Source: Purshia tridentata (taxonomy: Eukaryota > Streptophyta > Magnoliopsida > Rosales > Rosaceae). From it: DNA of 45,621 nucleotides. Below, piece by piece: positions 25,431 through 37,400 of this stretch; within the stretch, counting starts at the first letter, position 1; the number at the start of each line of letters is the position of its first letter. The notes under the pieces were generated by a model. The model made no database searches. It was not told the origin of the DNA and saw only the letters and a program-made list of their open reading frames with translations. The translations under genes were made by a program, and so were the position numbers. Location of the stretch: positions 1 to 45,621 of the forward strand of contig QANT01005683.1 of NCBI GenBank assembly GCA_003254885.1, given 5' to 3'.

Positions 25431-26161
25431 TGCTACATGTTACCTGAGATGTTGGGTCTTGCTTAAAGACATGGAAGAGGTGGAATTTGACTGTTGATTT
25501 CCTTTTAGAAATGCTGGTCCTTCTGAAAAAAAAAATAAATTAAAAAAAAAAATTTCCATTGTGTGGACGAGAAGAGAACATATATGTATATTGTTTGTAT
25601 TTTATTTATGAGTGTGATTTGGTTCACCATTTCCTAGTTCCTTCTGCATACTTGGTAAAGTAGAAAGTTCTGTAACAAACTTGCTTCTCCTTTTCAATGA
25701 ACAGAATTTATTTACTTAAAACGTTACTCGTTTTGTGATACTGTATGCTAACCTGCATATTTATCTACCAAATAAGACAGTTTTTCGTTCTTTCAAAGTT
25801 GGGCAACAGTGTCTTCCAGTTTTTTTCTTAGGTACTCTCTCTCTTGCTAGTTGGAAAGCGGAAAAAATTTTGGAAAAAAAAAAGTAGAGTAAAAAAAGAG
25901 ATGAAGGATGCTGAGCCAGCACACCCTAATAGTTAAGGCTTTCAATTGCACTAAGCTTTGCCTGTATTCGTGTGTTATGTGTAACTTTCAAATAACAGAA
26001 AAAAGAAAAGAAAAAGGAAGTCTTTATTTCAAGTGTTTCAACATTGTCAATTTGTCTTACATTCAATATTACAACTCAAATGTAACAAATCTGCACCCAA
26101 GACGCATTGGGACAGCCAACACTATGCTACAGAACTTACTACATCTATTAAGAACTCATAT
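25431..26161. other. Convergent 3' flank between BGAL17 and the small minus-strand gene
   Basis: No gene is seen. This is an AT-rich spacer with several A-runs (about 25527-25550 and 25875-25895). It should hold the 3' ends of the two convergent transcripts. Confidence 0.5.
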
Positions 26162-26350
26162 TCAGTGCTTCTTAGAGTCATCCTTTGAGTCTTGTCTTGA
26201 CACAGCTGCAGTTGCTGCTGCTGTCATGGCAGCTGCAGCTGCACCCATCTTCACACTACCTGCAGCCTTCATTGCACCAGCTACTTTAGCAAATGCAGCT
26301 ATTCCTCCCACAAGTATAGCTCTCAAGGCAACTGTTGGCTTGACTGCCAT
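26162..26350 (-). CDS. Ala-rich 62-aa small protein, function unknown
   Basis: The 62-aa frame begins MAVKPTVALRAILVGG and ends QDSKDDSKKH. Residues 7-50 are almost entirely Ala, Gly, Val, Met and small residues with scattered Lys, and could form one or two amphipathic or membrane-associated helices. The tail is charged (Lys/Asp). Just upstream on the minus strand, TTGGAAATTGCAG ending at 26363 is a good 3' splice site, leaving a 12-base leader before the ATG. The first, noncoding exon is therefore likely near 27.6-27.7 kb. The frame is compact, sits at a plausible splice context and lies opposite a low-complexity plus frame that looks like its shadow. I do not recognise a named family, and no function is proposed. 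Confidence 0.6.
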   Translation of the reverse strand: MAVKPTVALRAILVGGIAAFAKVAGAMKAAGSVKMGAAAAAMTAAATAAVSRQDSKDDSKKH

Positions 26351-27708
26351 ATCTTATGTTACCTGCAATTTCCAACAACACTATAATAGGTTATTTTTGG
26401 TCGGACACCTCTACTGAACTCAGAAAGTTGTACATTCCACTCAAAAGAACGATAAATGAAGGCCATCACCACAACACAACAAGACCTAATATCATGTAAT
26501 TATTATGTTATTATACAGTAATAATATTAGACATTAGTACATTGTGCAATAATGCAGCAACATTGGCAGCCACCATGGAATAAACAACAAAAAATCTGAA
26601 GGGGACATGCTTACATACAATTACAAATGGTTCTGATGCCTGATTTTGTTGATACGACTCAGATTAAAGAAATCGCCCCCTTCCTTACCTTTTCTTTCAC
26701 ATTTTTTGAAGCAAATATAACTTTCTTTTAGGCTTTCATATTTTTAGCTAGATTTAATATAAGCACAAGCTGATAATTGAGCTTATATTCAATCGAAATT
26801 TGGCACTTACACTTCTCCAACAAACATAAAACATTCTCAATGATGATCATCAAATCCTTCTCCTAAAGGTGCAACTGGTCCTTAACATAATAGATTTATC
26901 CCAAAACAGTAATATGCTAACGATCGTATCTCACAATCATAGTCATGAAGCCCCAAATCGAAAGTGATATTTCCCCGACTGCTAACCTTTTCAAGAATTT
27001 CATGGACTTCCTAAAAAATACTCTGATTTTTCTGAAATTGAAGAAGTTTCGGGTCTCTTAAATGAGCTATTTTCAACCAAAAGTGGTTGAAAATAATAGT
27101 GAAGACATGGTACATTCAAATTCTCCAGGCAAATCTTTTATTTGAGACTGCCACTTTACTTGGCACAATGTTGCACAACATGTAGCTCAATGCAAAATAG
27201 CATTTTCAAATAAATAACCACTATTTATGCCCGAACCAGACAATGGGTCAACATCATTTTTTCTTAAAAACAATTCACCATCTCCTCCAATCACATTAGA
27301 GACCTCAAAACCAGGTGCTTTTGCATAAAAGAACCAAATCGGGATTATTCCGATGATAGTTTAACTCATAAGTCTATATTTAATCACCAAAAATTAAATT
27401 CAATCACAAATTCCCAAAACCAATATCACAATTCACACACAGACATACATTCATAATGTGAAGAGTTAGAAAGCGAACCGCAAACCCGAAACAGAAGCTC
27501 GATTCCTTCGCAAAGTTGAAAGCTTTATTGTTTGCAAGGAAAATTTGGAGAGGTAGAGAAAACAGAAACTCAAAGACAAATCCAAACGGTGCCCACCTTT
27601 ATAATAAATTCCTACTCTCTCGGGAAGAAATGAAATGAGGGTCTGCGATTGTTCGGAAGGCAATGGTCTGAGTCTCTGTTCTCTCTTCCGAACGACGTAG
27701 TCTTGCAT
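26351..27708 (-). other. Probable leader exon and intron of the 62-aa gene
   Basis: No other gene is supportable here. A 3' splice site precedes the small coding exon at 26363. A candidate 5' splice site (AAAG then GTGGGC on the minus strand) sits at about 27596, next to a CT-rich stretch that looks like a plant 5' leader. The roughly 1.2-kb gap between them would be an intron. This structure is inferred. Confidence 0.4.
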
Positions 27709-27731
27709 GATCAGGTTCCAGTTGGGTCAAA

Positions 27732-27779
27732 GGCCCAATTTTTATCAGGCCCAAATACTAAAAACGCAATCTAGGCCCA
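27732..27779 (-). promoter_or_regulatory. Three site II (TGGGCC) elements
   Basis: GGCCCA occurs three times within 48 bases (27732-27737, 27748-27753, 27774-27779), reading TGGGCC on the minus strand. Clustered site II elements are recognised by TCP factors and mark promoters of growth-related, ribosomal and mitochondrial-protein genes. They lie immediately upstream of the inferred start of the 62-aa gene. Confidence 0.55.
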
Positions 27780-27789
27780 AGCCCTAAGC

Positions 27790-29329
27790 ACCTACCCTCT
27801 AGAGGTGTCAAACGGCCCGTTCTAGCATGAGCACAGCATGGTCAAGACACAAACACGAAATAGGTCGAGCTAAAATGAGTATAAAGCAAGTAAATGGACC
27901 GGGCCAAGCTAAAGTTCTAATGAGCATCAAACACGGCATGGCTGAAGTTGAACACGAAATGAGTTCGAACATGAAATGAGCTCAAATTAGACAGACTCAT
28001 TTAACATTGTTTTCCTTTCTAAAAAATTTTCAAGTAAAAAATATATTAATATTTAATTATAAATAATAAAAATTTAAGATAGGATTATGACCTTAGAAAG
28101 CCAAAAGAAAATAGAATTTATGAATATAGTCTGTTTAAGATACATATTACGAACACGACGTGAGCACGAATGAGTCATAAATAATATTTAGTTTAAGTTT
28201 AACTGTCTATGCACGAAGAGATTATTAAATAAACTGGTACAAGCTGTCAAATTTTCTTTTGCACTACTTCTGTGGCCTAGTTGTTCATAGGATTAGGAAT
28301 ATTGCTTCATTATCAAATTTAAGAACTTATGAAGCACTAGCTAAATCATCCTAAGTTTAGGAACAGCATTTGATGTTTATCTTATAAGTGGTAAAAGCTT
28401 TAAGAGTCTGAACTCTTAAGCCAAACTGCTCCCTCAACGTGCCAAATCTATATGAAATTGCATGATGCATATACCTCACCCTTCGCAACAAGTCCTTGAG
28501 TAGGAGGTAACCTAAAGGAGACCTGCTGGGGTTCAATTCCAAGACATGTCCTTAATTGGATGACAATTTTTCAGTTTGATTGAAATTAGAAGATTGAATA
28601 CACAAAAATGGCTTGGTTCTTTGTTTTTCTAATACACCATTCAAAAGGACAACCCTTTTTGTCAATTCTGAAATAGAAAATGTCGATTATAATACCTTAA
28701 TACAATTTTAATAATAGTATTAAAAATTGATAAAGTGATTTACTAATTACATTATCCCACTTCTAACCGCCCCACTCTCATCCGCATACTCCACATCCTC
28801 TATTAACTTAACTTCCACCACATTACCCTAACCTCCATCACCATATTCTATAATCAATCTATAGATTAACTACATGTTGATTGATTTGAGACTCTGAGTG
28901 AGTCCAATATTTGGAATGCTTATCTAATTTATTACCCCAAAAAACACACCATATACCCTCTTCTTTTTTCGGCCATCAAACACACAACATCATCCTATTT
29001 TTAACTAAATTTCCAAAATTAAGAGAGAATCTAATCAACACACATCTCGAACCCCAAAAATACCACAATCCCTAACTGAAATCGGTTGAGATCTGTGTCC
29101 CTTATGTGTCTGTCTCTCCTCTCCTCTCTCTCCATCCCTCATTTTATTTACCACTTTTTCCTTTCCTTTTTCATTTCGAAAATAAAGGACAAACAAAACC
29201 CCCGCCCACCCTCAGAGAAAAAAAAGCTTTCATCAACTTCTCTCCTTACCACCCCCGCCGGAAACGCAGTCGATATCTCTCCCACCCAATCCCAACAGCA
29301 CCAATCAACAAAGGATACACAAAAGCGTT
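27790..29329. other. Intergenic region upstream of the LBD gene, with degenerate repeats
   Basis: No gene is seen. Around 27800-28200 the sequence contains GGTGTCAAACGGCCCG and repeated ACACGAAATGAG-like strings that resemble degenerate dispersed plant repeats, but no termini could be set. A possible A-box (TGGCCTAGTTGT, 28271) and a perfect B-box match (GGTTCAATTCC, about 28531) are too far apart for one SINE. The final 250 bases are CT-rich and act as flank and leader of the LBD gene. Confidence 0.4.
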
Positions 29330-30984
29330 ATGAGTCTCATGCGTAGCAATAGTAATAGTAGTAATAGTAATTGTAGCATTAATCCAATTACTACCTCTTC
29401 TACTTCTTCTACTGCTAAAGGCAACGGCAACGCACAGGCGTGCGCTGCATGCAAATACCAACGCAGGAAGTGTGCTCCCGATTGCATTCTTGCCCCATTT
29501 TTCCCTCACGATCGCCAACGCCAGTTTTTGAATGCTCATAAATTGTTCGGGGTCTCCAACATCACCAAGATCATCAAACAACTCGACCCCACCCTCAAGG
29601 AGGAGGCCATGCGCACCATCATCTTCCAATCTGACGTCCGGGCCAATGACCCGGTCGGCGGTTGTTATAGGATCATACGTGAACTGCAGCGTATGATCGA
29701 GTACAACAAGGCCGAGCTCGACCTTGTTCTCCACCAACTCGCCATTTTCCGGGCCCAGGCCCATCAGCAAGTGCAGCAGCACCAACAGATCCAAATCCCA
29801 GATGTTGGGGTTGGAAACAATTCTTGTGACATCATCAATGTGGACCCTTTGAGTTTGTACAATGTTCCAATGGGGCACTACCATTATCTACAACAGTCTC
29901 ATGCACAACAGCAAGAGCAACCCTATGTGTTTGTTCAGAGTAATAATAGTGGCGGAACTAATAATAATAATAACCACCATGGCCATCTGCAACAAGAAGA
30001 TGTGAACATGTGGGCTATGCAAGATTCTATGTCTTCGTTGCATATTAAGCATGGGGGTATTAGTGCCAGTGATTGTGAAGATATGAAGCCATTTGTTGAG
30101 ATCAATGATCCTAATAGTTGTTGTTATCAGAGAAATGATCAGTTCAAGTTCCACCAGCCTCATCAAGAAATTGGTGATCATGATCAACAGAGGTTTGTAG
30201 TACTATCCACAGAATTACTCATATTATTATGATATTTGGATTGCACATGTATTATCTTATTTGACATGATTTCTGATTAATTCAGGCAATAAATGACCTA
30301 ATTTTTTCATATCATTTCTGGGATTTTGATATATATGGCAGTTGTTGCAGAGGTTTTGTTTATATCTATATTGGAAGGATGAAAACCTTAACCTATCATA
30401 ATGATCATGACTAATGTTTTTACCCTTTCTCATCACTTTGGGTTTCAAAAGCTTTAATTTGTGTATTCAACCCAAGATAATCATACTAGTGGTGTAGATC
30501 GACCACCATGTGTGACATATCTGTACAAATGAATCTTATCTCTCTACCAAAATGTGGTTTATAATGTGATACAAATAGTTTTACTCTAGAAATGTATACA
30601 GAGTACATATGTGCCTCTAAATGGTTATGACAAAAGAATAGTTTAATATTGGCACATTCCATGCATGTCCATTGGAAGGCCAAATGGTCCATCAGTTATA
30701 CCCAGAAGAGCTTTACTGAGCACTACAACAACAGATTAATTCAAGCTTATATATTCCCACATCCCCTCCTCTCTGTGACTGGTTTCCTTTTCTTAATTGA
30801 TTAATAAATTCTAACTTGGCATTGCAGTGAGGAAGCATTGTTAAAGGCAGACAATGCCAGTTTAAGAGAAGATCGTCAGCAGGGTGAGTTAGCTGCCCAA
30901 CAAGCCCATCATCATCTGCAGGATCATGATCATCTAAAAGGTGAAGCTTCTTTTTTCATGGCCCTCACAAATTGTACCAGTTGA
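29330..30984 (+). CDS. LOB-domain (LBD/ASL) transcription factor, LBD22/LBD27 type
   Basis: Two exons, 29330-30192 and 30828-30984, give 339 aa. After a Ser/Asn/Thr-rich leader of about 35 residues comes the LOB domain: the zinc-binding block C38-x2-C41-x6-C48-x3-C52, a GAS-type block (FFPHDRQRQFLNAHKLFGVS, then NITKIIKQL) and the conserved DPVGG followed by a helix that may pair subunits. LBD proteins are plant-specific nuclear regulators that bind DNA as dimers. The wording of the GAS block (HKLFGVSNITK, ANDPVGGCY) matches the LBD22/LBD27 subgroup; LBD27 (SIDECAR POLLEN) controls divisions in developing pollen. The tail is long and low-complexity (Gln, Asn, His), and the second exon adds a charged segment ending in MALTNCTS. 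The family is certain; the choice between LBD22 and LBD27 is not. Confidence 0.92.
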
Positions 30985-31490
30985 TGAGCCTGGAATAGCC
31001 CATGCAGACAGAAATAGTTACCCTCTGCCTAACCCTTTCTTCTTTTTTACTTTAATTTTTTGCATTATGGTCATTAGGTTTGTAAACAGACATAGCTGGA
31101 GAATGTAAGTGATTCTCTCACTATTCTCTAGCTCAGTTTTCTCCCAAAATAGTATATTATAGCATTTGCATGATAATTAAGAAGCAGGACCCCTAAAATT
31201 CTGTGAAATATCCTATTGAAATATTTGCTCACCAGAGGCCTCTAAATGCAATGGGAAAATTCTTTGAAGTTATCGTAACTCACTCCAGCGAGTGAGTTAA
31301 TTTCGATCCCTATATAAATAAAATTATAATTATTTACGAAAACAATGCATACAGCAATCTTTGCAAGAATAACATAACCTACGCAAATCCCTTTGTCATA
31401 GTTGAAAAGAATTCAATATTTCCATTGAAGCTGAAATTCTTCTTGACTCTGATAATGCCTATTGGAAAGAATGTTATCATGTCTAGTCCG
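30985..31490. other. Convergent spacer between LBD and PPR genes
   Basis: About 500 bases between two stop codons that face each other. The sequence is AT-rich and should contain both 3' ends. Nothing else is seen. Confidence 0.5.
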
Positions 31491-33686
31491 TCACAATGCC
31501 TCAACCATCAGATTCATCTCTTTGTCAACATTCTGTTCAATGATTCTCTCATTGGGTATATAGCCCTCACTCTCCATTTGAAGCGTCAAGTCATGAAGGA
31601 TACCATGAATTAACTCCAAGCCTGCTTGCATAGTGTTCCCAGCTGAGAACACGAAAACCTTATCCTTCACCTCAATCCAACTCTGCCCTCGGATTTTCTT
31701 AAAACCCTTTATCTTTGCCGAGATCCTCACCTTTGCAGAGTCCTCCCATCTCCCACTAGCAGCATAAATGTTTGACAGCAACATGTAGCTCCCAGTCATT
31801 TCTGAGTTCATATTGAAAATGTGAGTGGCAGTTTCTTCTGCAATATCTGTATTTTTGTGCATCCTACAAGAATTTAGAAGAGCACTCCAAACACAAGCAT
31901 TGGGTTCCATTGGCATGTTTTTCACAATGTTGTTTCCTTCTTTCAATAACCCAGCACGGCCAAGAAGATCAACCATGCATGCATAGTGCTCCATCTGGGG
32001 TTCTATACCATAGACTCTAGTCATCTGATCAAAAAGGCGACAGCCCTCAGTGACTAGCCCAGCATGGCTACAAGCAGAAAGAACAGCAACAAATGTTACA
32101 TTGTCTGGCTTGAATCCGAATTCAAGCATCTTATAGAAAATTCTTAGAGCATTCTCACCAAGTCCATGCATCCCATATCCAGAAATCATCGTGTTCCACG
32201 AGATCAAGTCCTTATTGTCAATATTCTCAAATACTAGATGCCCTTCCTTAAAATTTCCACATTTTGTGTACATATTAATCAAGCCATTTCCAACCAAGAT
32301 GTTACCATCCATCAAAGCCCTAACCACATGACAATGAATTTCCCTACCAAGATTCAGTGCTGCTAATTCGGCACAAACAGATAAGACACTGGATATAGTG
32401 ACAGAATTGGCCATCACCCCTGCACTCTGCATCTGGCGGAAGAGTTCCAGAGACTCCTCTCCTCGTCCCTTGGAAGAAAAACCTCCAATAACAGCACTCC
32501 AACTTATGATATTAGGTCTCATTATTGGATGACCATCAAGCTGGGAAAATATTGCAAAAGCCTCATCACACAAACCAGATTCAGCATACGATGAGATCAA
32601 AGCATTCCAACTCACTAGGTTCTTATTTTCCATCACCAAAAACAATTTGTATGCATTTTCTACCTCTCCACATTTTCCATACAAGCATATTAGCGCATTT
32701 GTCACAAACAAGTAATCTTTAAAACCACCCCTTATAACATATCCATGAATCATCCTGCCCTTGTCAACCACGGCCAAATCAGCACATACGGATAACACCA
32801 CAGCAAGCACTTCAGCAGTAGTCCCAGTTCCTCTAACCCTCATCATACCAAACAACTCCATGGTCTCTTCATGGTGGCCACAACGAGCATGACTTGACAA
32901 TAATGACGTCCAAGTCACAGGGTTCGGCTCCAAGCCCTCTAACTCCATCCTTTTAAACATCTCAGTGGCACCATCACAGTCATAGTTAAAGGCATAACTA
33001 GAAACCATTGTATTCCACGAAACAAAGCTTCTAACACGCATTCTATCAAACAATCGGCGAGCACAATCCATTCGGCCGAGTTTCCCGTACATTCCAATCA
33101 ACTCATTGACAACATGAAGATGATTCTGAAAACCCATTTGCAGAACATGACTATGCACATTCTTGGACAACTCAAGCCTACTTATATATGCGCAGGCCCT
33201 AATAACCAAAGGAAAAGTAAACCCATCAGCACAAATCCCAAGCTTTCGCATTTTACCATACAGTTTGAGTGCTTCTCCATAAAACCCATGAGAGACATTA
33301 GCTCTAAGAACTGAATTCCACAAGAGTAGGTTTGATATAACCTCAACTGGGGTGGTGTCAAAAACTTTCCGGGCATTAAAGACAAGCCCAAAACGTGCAT
33401 AAACAGTTACGAGCCGCGAAGCCAAGAACGCTGACTGAGACGTACCGGTGATAACGATTTGGGTATGAACTTGTTTGCACTGTTCAGGTCTAGTGCACTG
33501 TCGAAGGTGGTGATCAAAGAAGTCAAGAACTTCATTGTGGGTAGGACAGGACGGGTGTGATATGATCTGGGTATGAAAATTGTAGGCTATTGAGAATGAA
33601 CGGCTGAGATTTAGTGAGAAACAGAGATGGGTCTGATAGAGACGTGAAGAGGTTGATATGAAACGTTGAAACCAAGCATGAAGCAT
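31491..33686 (-). CDS. PLS-class (E-type) pentatricopeptide repeat protein, At1g17630-like
   Basis: A single uninterrupted 731-aa frame starts MLHAWFQRFISTSSRLYQT, a Ser/Arg-rich, acid-poor leader suited to mitochondrial or plastid import. PPR units then follow from about residue 80, visible as repeated NALI(C/N)LYGKCG, VSWNTM(I/V)S and EALxLFxxM patterns, alternating in length as in PLS proteins. The C-terminal part has the usual E-region landmarks: ACMVDLLGRAGLLKEG, VWSALLNSCRMHKN and SYMLLSNIYAASGRWED, then the KIRGQSWIEV and KVFVFSAGNT region. It stops without a DYW deaminase domain. Such proteins bind organelle RNA and usually guide C-to-U editing, with the deaminase supplied by a partner. 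Intronless structure and length fit the family. The closest gene I recall is At1g17630; the RNA target is unknown. Confidence 0.92.
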   Translation of the reverse strand: MLHAWFQRFISTSSRLYQTHLCFSLNLSRSFSIAYNFHTQIISHPSCPTHNEVLDFFDHHLRQCTRPEQCKQVHTQIVITGTSQSAFLASRLVTVYARFGLVFNARKVFDTTPVEVISNLLLWNSVLRANVSHGFYGEALKLYGKMRKLGICADGFTFPLVIRACAYISRLELSKNVHSHVLQMGFQNHLHVVNELIGMYGKLGRMDCARRLFDRMRVRSFVSWNTMVSSYAFNYDCDGATEMFKRMELEGLEPNPVTWTSLLSSHARCGHHEETMELFGMMRVRGTGTTAEVLAVVLSVCADLAVVDKGRMIHGYVIRGGFKDYLFVTNALICLYGKCGEVENAYKLFLVMENKNLVSWNALISSYAESGLCDEAFAIFSQLDGHPIMRPNIISWSAVIGGFSSKGRGEESLELFRQMQSAGVMANSVTISSVLSVCAELAALNLGREIHCHVVRALMDGNILVGNGLINMYTKCGNFKEGHLVFENIDNKDLISWNTMISGYGMHGLGENALRIFYKMLEFGFKPDNVTFVAVLSACSHAGLVTEGCRLFDQMTRVYGIEPQMEHYACMVDLLGRAGLLKEGNNIVKNMPMEPNACVWSALLNSCRMHKNTDIAEETATHIFNMNSEMTGSYMLLSNIYAASGRWEDSAKVRISAKIKGFKKIRGQSWIEVKDKVFVFSAGNTMQAGLELIHGILHDLTLQMESEGYIPNERIIEQNVDKEMNLMVEAL

Positions 33687-34437
33687 GAAGAAGATGAGGT
33701 ATTGAGAGATAGAGCAGTTGTCATCAAGAATTGGAGGTTGTTGTTTTAGAAGTTTTTAAATTGGCGCCAAAAATAACAAGTAAAAAGATTACCTTCGCAG
33801 GTTTTACACATTTATTGAACTAATCACCATCACCAATTGTCTTTTGACTCTTTATGTAATACTAATACCCAATTCTTAAATATTAATTTTCTTGTTGGAC
33901 TTTAATTGTATACGTGGTGATATTGTTTTGTTCATGGCCTAAATGTATTACAATTTACATTAGTATTTAGGTTCAAAGGATTTTAACTAAGAAATTGGGT
34001 TTTGAAGAGGTGTTTTTAAAACAAAAGAAGTTAAAGAAATAAATCACCAACGGTTGCATTTTTTGTAAGTGTAAATGTAGGAAAAAAAATCACGTAAAAA
34101 AGTTGGGTCAAGAATACTATACAAAACAATATTGATCACATAAATACAAAAGAAAAATAAATTCGTATTACCCGTAATCATAAAGATCAAGTAATTAAAT
34201 GATGTTGTGAGGAATCAATTAAGTGATATTTGATTTAATTTACCAAAAATCTATGTAATGTTCATGAGAAAAATAAAATAGAATAAAAGAAAAAATGTTT
34301 TTACAACTGACACAAAATGCTCAACAAATTAGTATTCTATAACTTATAGTGAATTTCTTTTTTCTTTCAAAAGCTTGTAGGGGACACGGCCCCTCATACA
34401 TGTTGACACTAGCTTTTCAATTCAGTCACTTTTTAAG
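33687..34437. other. Spacer between the HSP60 3' end and the PPR start
   Basis: About 750 bases of AT-rich DNA with no supportable gene. It should contain the PPR promoter and the 3' end of the chaperonin transcript. No distinct motif was found. Confidence 0.5.
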
Positions 34438-37400
34438 TTAGTAGCCCAAGTCATCCATATTTGGCATCCGGCTGGGAGGTTTTTTCTCTTTCGGATTGTC
34501 CACTACAGCTGCCTCAGTTGTTGTCAATAACAACGACACACTGCAAAAGACAACACATACTGGTTTGAGATACCAGAACACCACACAAACAACAGTTTTT
34601 ATCACAACATATACTAACAATCTCACCTGGCTGCGTCTACAAAGGCTGTTCTAACAACTTTCAGAGGATCTATGATTCCAGCCTTTACCATGTCAACATA
34701 TTCACCTAATTTTAGCACAAGCACCAGGATTTAAGTGACAGGGAAAGCAGTGAAGAACACTATGAACAATCATACTTACGGAAAGTGCAAACAATTGGGA
34801 ACTTTGATAAGATATCACCAAAAAGAAAGAAGAAAAACAAAAACAATGGAACTCGATAGTTATTTTCTGATATCAGTATTATCATGGTCAGATAATGAAC
34901 ATATCTCAAGTGCTTTTCATCCATAATTTGGAGCAAAGTGTTTAAGAACAACTCAACTTGGCCAACATATAGCCTCCTCAATCCTCCATTTTACTCAATC
35001 AAGGACAAAATAACCCCAAAATCAATATATCAAGTCGGCTAAAATGTGAGATTTGATATAAATAAAAAACAAACCTTTGGCAGCATCATAACCCATTTGA
35101 AGATCATCTTGTTCCAACAATTTACCAAGAACTAGTGCACCATCAAAACCAGCATTTGAAACTATAGTGAATGTTGGTGCCTGTTACAAGTATACAATAG
35201 ACACTGTCAGGAAAAAGTGACCTAAAATAAACCCCCAAAATAAATTCCAAGAGATTCAATCTGAGTAAACCTTAAGAGCATTCTGGATGATTTGCACTCC
35301 TCTTCTTTGGTCTTCATTTTCTGTTTGAAGGATCTCCAAAGCTTTTGTAGCATACAACAGAGCAACACCACCACCTGACAACAACATTCATGTTTTTATT
35401 ATGCTTGGAGAGATGAGAACATATTTAACCAAAAAATGGCAAAATCAACTAACCTGGCACAATACCCTCTTCCACAGCTGCTCTTGTAGCATTTAATGCA
35501 TCTGTTACCCTATCTTTCCTCTCCCCAACCTCTGCCTCACTAACACCTCCAACCTGTTACAAGAAAAAGATATACTTGGATCTGAGAGCATAACATACAC
35601 AGCATGTGACAGCAATTCATAAAACTGTATATCATACCTTGAAAACTGCAACTCCACCAGACAGTTTTGACAGCCGCTCCTGTGCTTTCTCCTTGTCAAA
35701 CAAGGCAGTACTCTTCTCCATTGCTGTTCTCAACTGTAAAAATATTGTGTTATTAGACGACTTAAACATCTCCTATGGTGCTTTGTCTAATATATGATTG
35801 ATAATATCAGATGACTTAGATCTGAGTACCTCAACCTTAATCATGGTCTCTCCTTCACATTCAATTCCGACTATTATTTAATCAAGAACAGAGTCAAGCA
35901 GCTCTTATAACTATGAGCAATTAGTAAGTATCTCTCTATTTGACCGACAGTTTCAAGACACACAATAATAGTTTAACTGACAAAATTAGAAAGGGAAAAA
36001 TTAATCTATGTAACAGATTTCAGATATACCTCCTCACATCTTTCTTCAATCAGCTTCTTATCCCCACCTCCATGTAGAATGATTGTGTCATCAAGAGAGA
36101 CAGTCACCTGTTACAAATTTGGCGATGATGTCCCAGACATACATGTATAACATGCCATGCAGTGAAATACAAACCTTTTTTGCAGTACCGAGCATTTCAA
36201 ATTGGACTTTGTCGAGAGTTAAACCACGATCTTCACTGATAACCTGTATAACGAGTATATAACAATAATGTTACAAGTTGATATGTATATAATTTAAAGT
36301 TTTGAAAACTGTATTACCTCCCCCCCAGTGAGAACGGCGAGATCATCTAAATTGGCTCTCCTATTTTCCCCAAAACCCGGAGCTTTGATGGCACAAACCT
36401 AAGAATATTCCACATTAGATATGTAGATACACGCGAATATAATACTTTATTTCTCCACTCATAATATATATATATATATAAGGAAAATTTAGTCTAATAA
36501 ATATTTTAATGGCTCAATTACAAAGTGCACCACCAACTATTGAGGGTATTTCAAATTGGTCCATTAATACATTCACCAACTATCATAAACCTACAAACTA
36601 GCACTTATGTTAAAATTTCCATCCGAAAAAATGTTAATGTCACAATGGACAATGCTAACGTGGCTTTTGTTGTTGACATGGGGTATATTGATAGGGATAT
36701 CTCAGAGTATACACAAAATGACACCTGAGCCCACCAAGTTGATATTGGTAGAAATACCCCAAATAAGGATAGACCGAGTGTCATTTTTTGTATACCCCAA
36801 AATACCCCTACCTATTTACCACATGTCAACAACAAAAGCCACGTCAGCATTGTCCATCATGGCACTTAACATTCTTTTGGATGAAAATTTTAACACTAAG
36901 TGCTAGTTTGTAGGTTTTTGATAATTGGGGAATGTATTTGAAATATTTTTTAGTTAATGGACCTATTTGAAATACCCCCTATAGTTGATGGGTGCACTTT
37001 GTAATTGAGCATATTTTAATTATTATAGTAGTTCTAGGAAAAGTAAATTCCTTTCATTTGTCAACATATAATTCTGAACTCAAATGTTTTTTTATAGCAT
37101 TTGAATCCTTTAGGATGTCCAGACAGATAACAAATGGCAATTTCCGAGAAAAAATGTAAAAATGCTTACATGCATACATACATCATGCATGTAGTAACTG
37201 ATATTTATTCTCTTACACTATCACGCGATGTATCTCCAATATGATTGATACATGTTGTCAAATTGTCAAAGGACCTATTTGTATATATATAAAAATACTC
37301 AAGCATGCAAATACATAAATATCTACCAAAATCAGACTGCCTCTAGAAGACACATATGGCAATCAAAATTGCTTATGTATATCTGGAAATACCTATATTT

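Noticed and set aside
25908..26417. 169-codon plus-strand frame opposite the 62-aa gene
   Set aside because: Its Ala-rich part is the antisense of the 62-aa frame, and the rest is low-complexity. The minus frame has the better start and splice context.
29246..29884. 212-codon minus-strand frame over the LBD gene
   Set aside because: It overlaps the conserved LOB domain in antisense and has no family resemblance.
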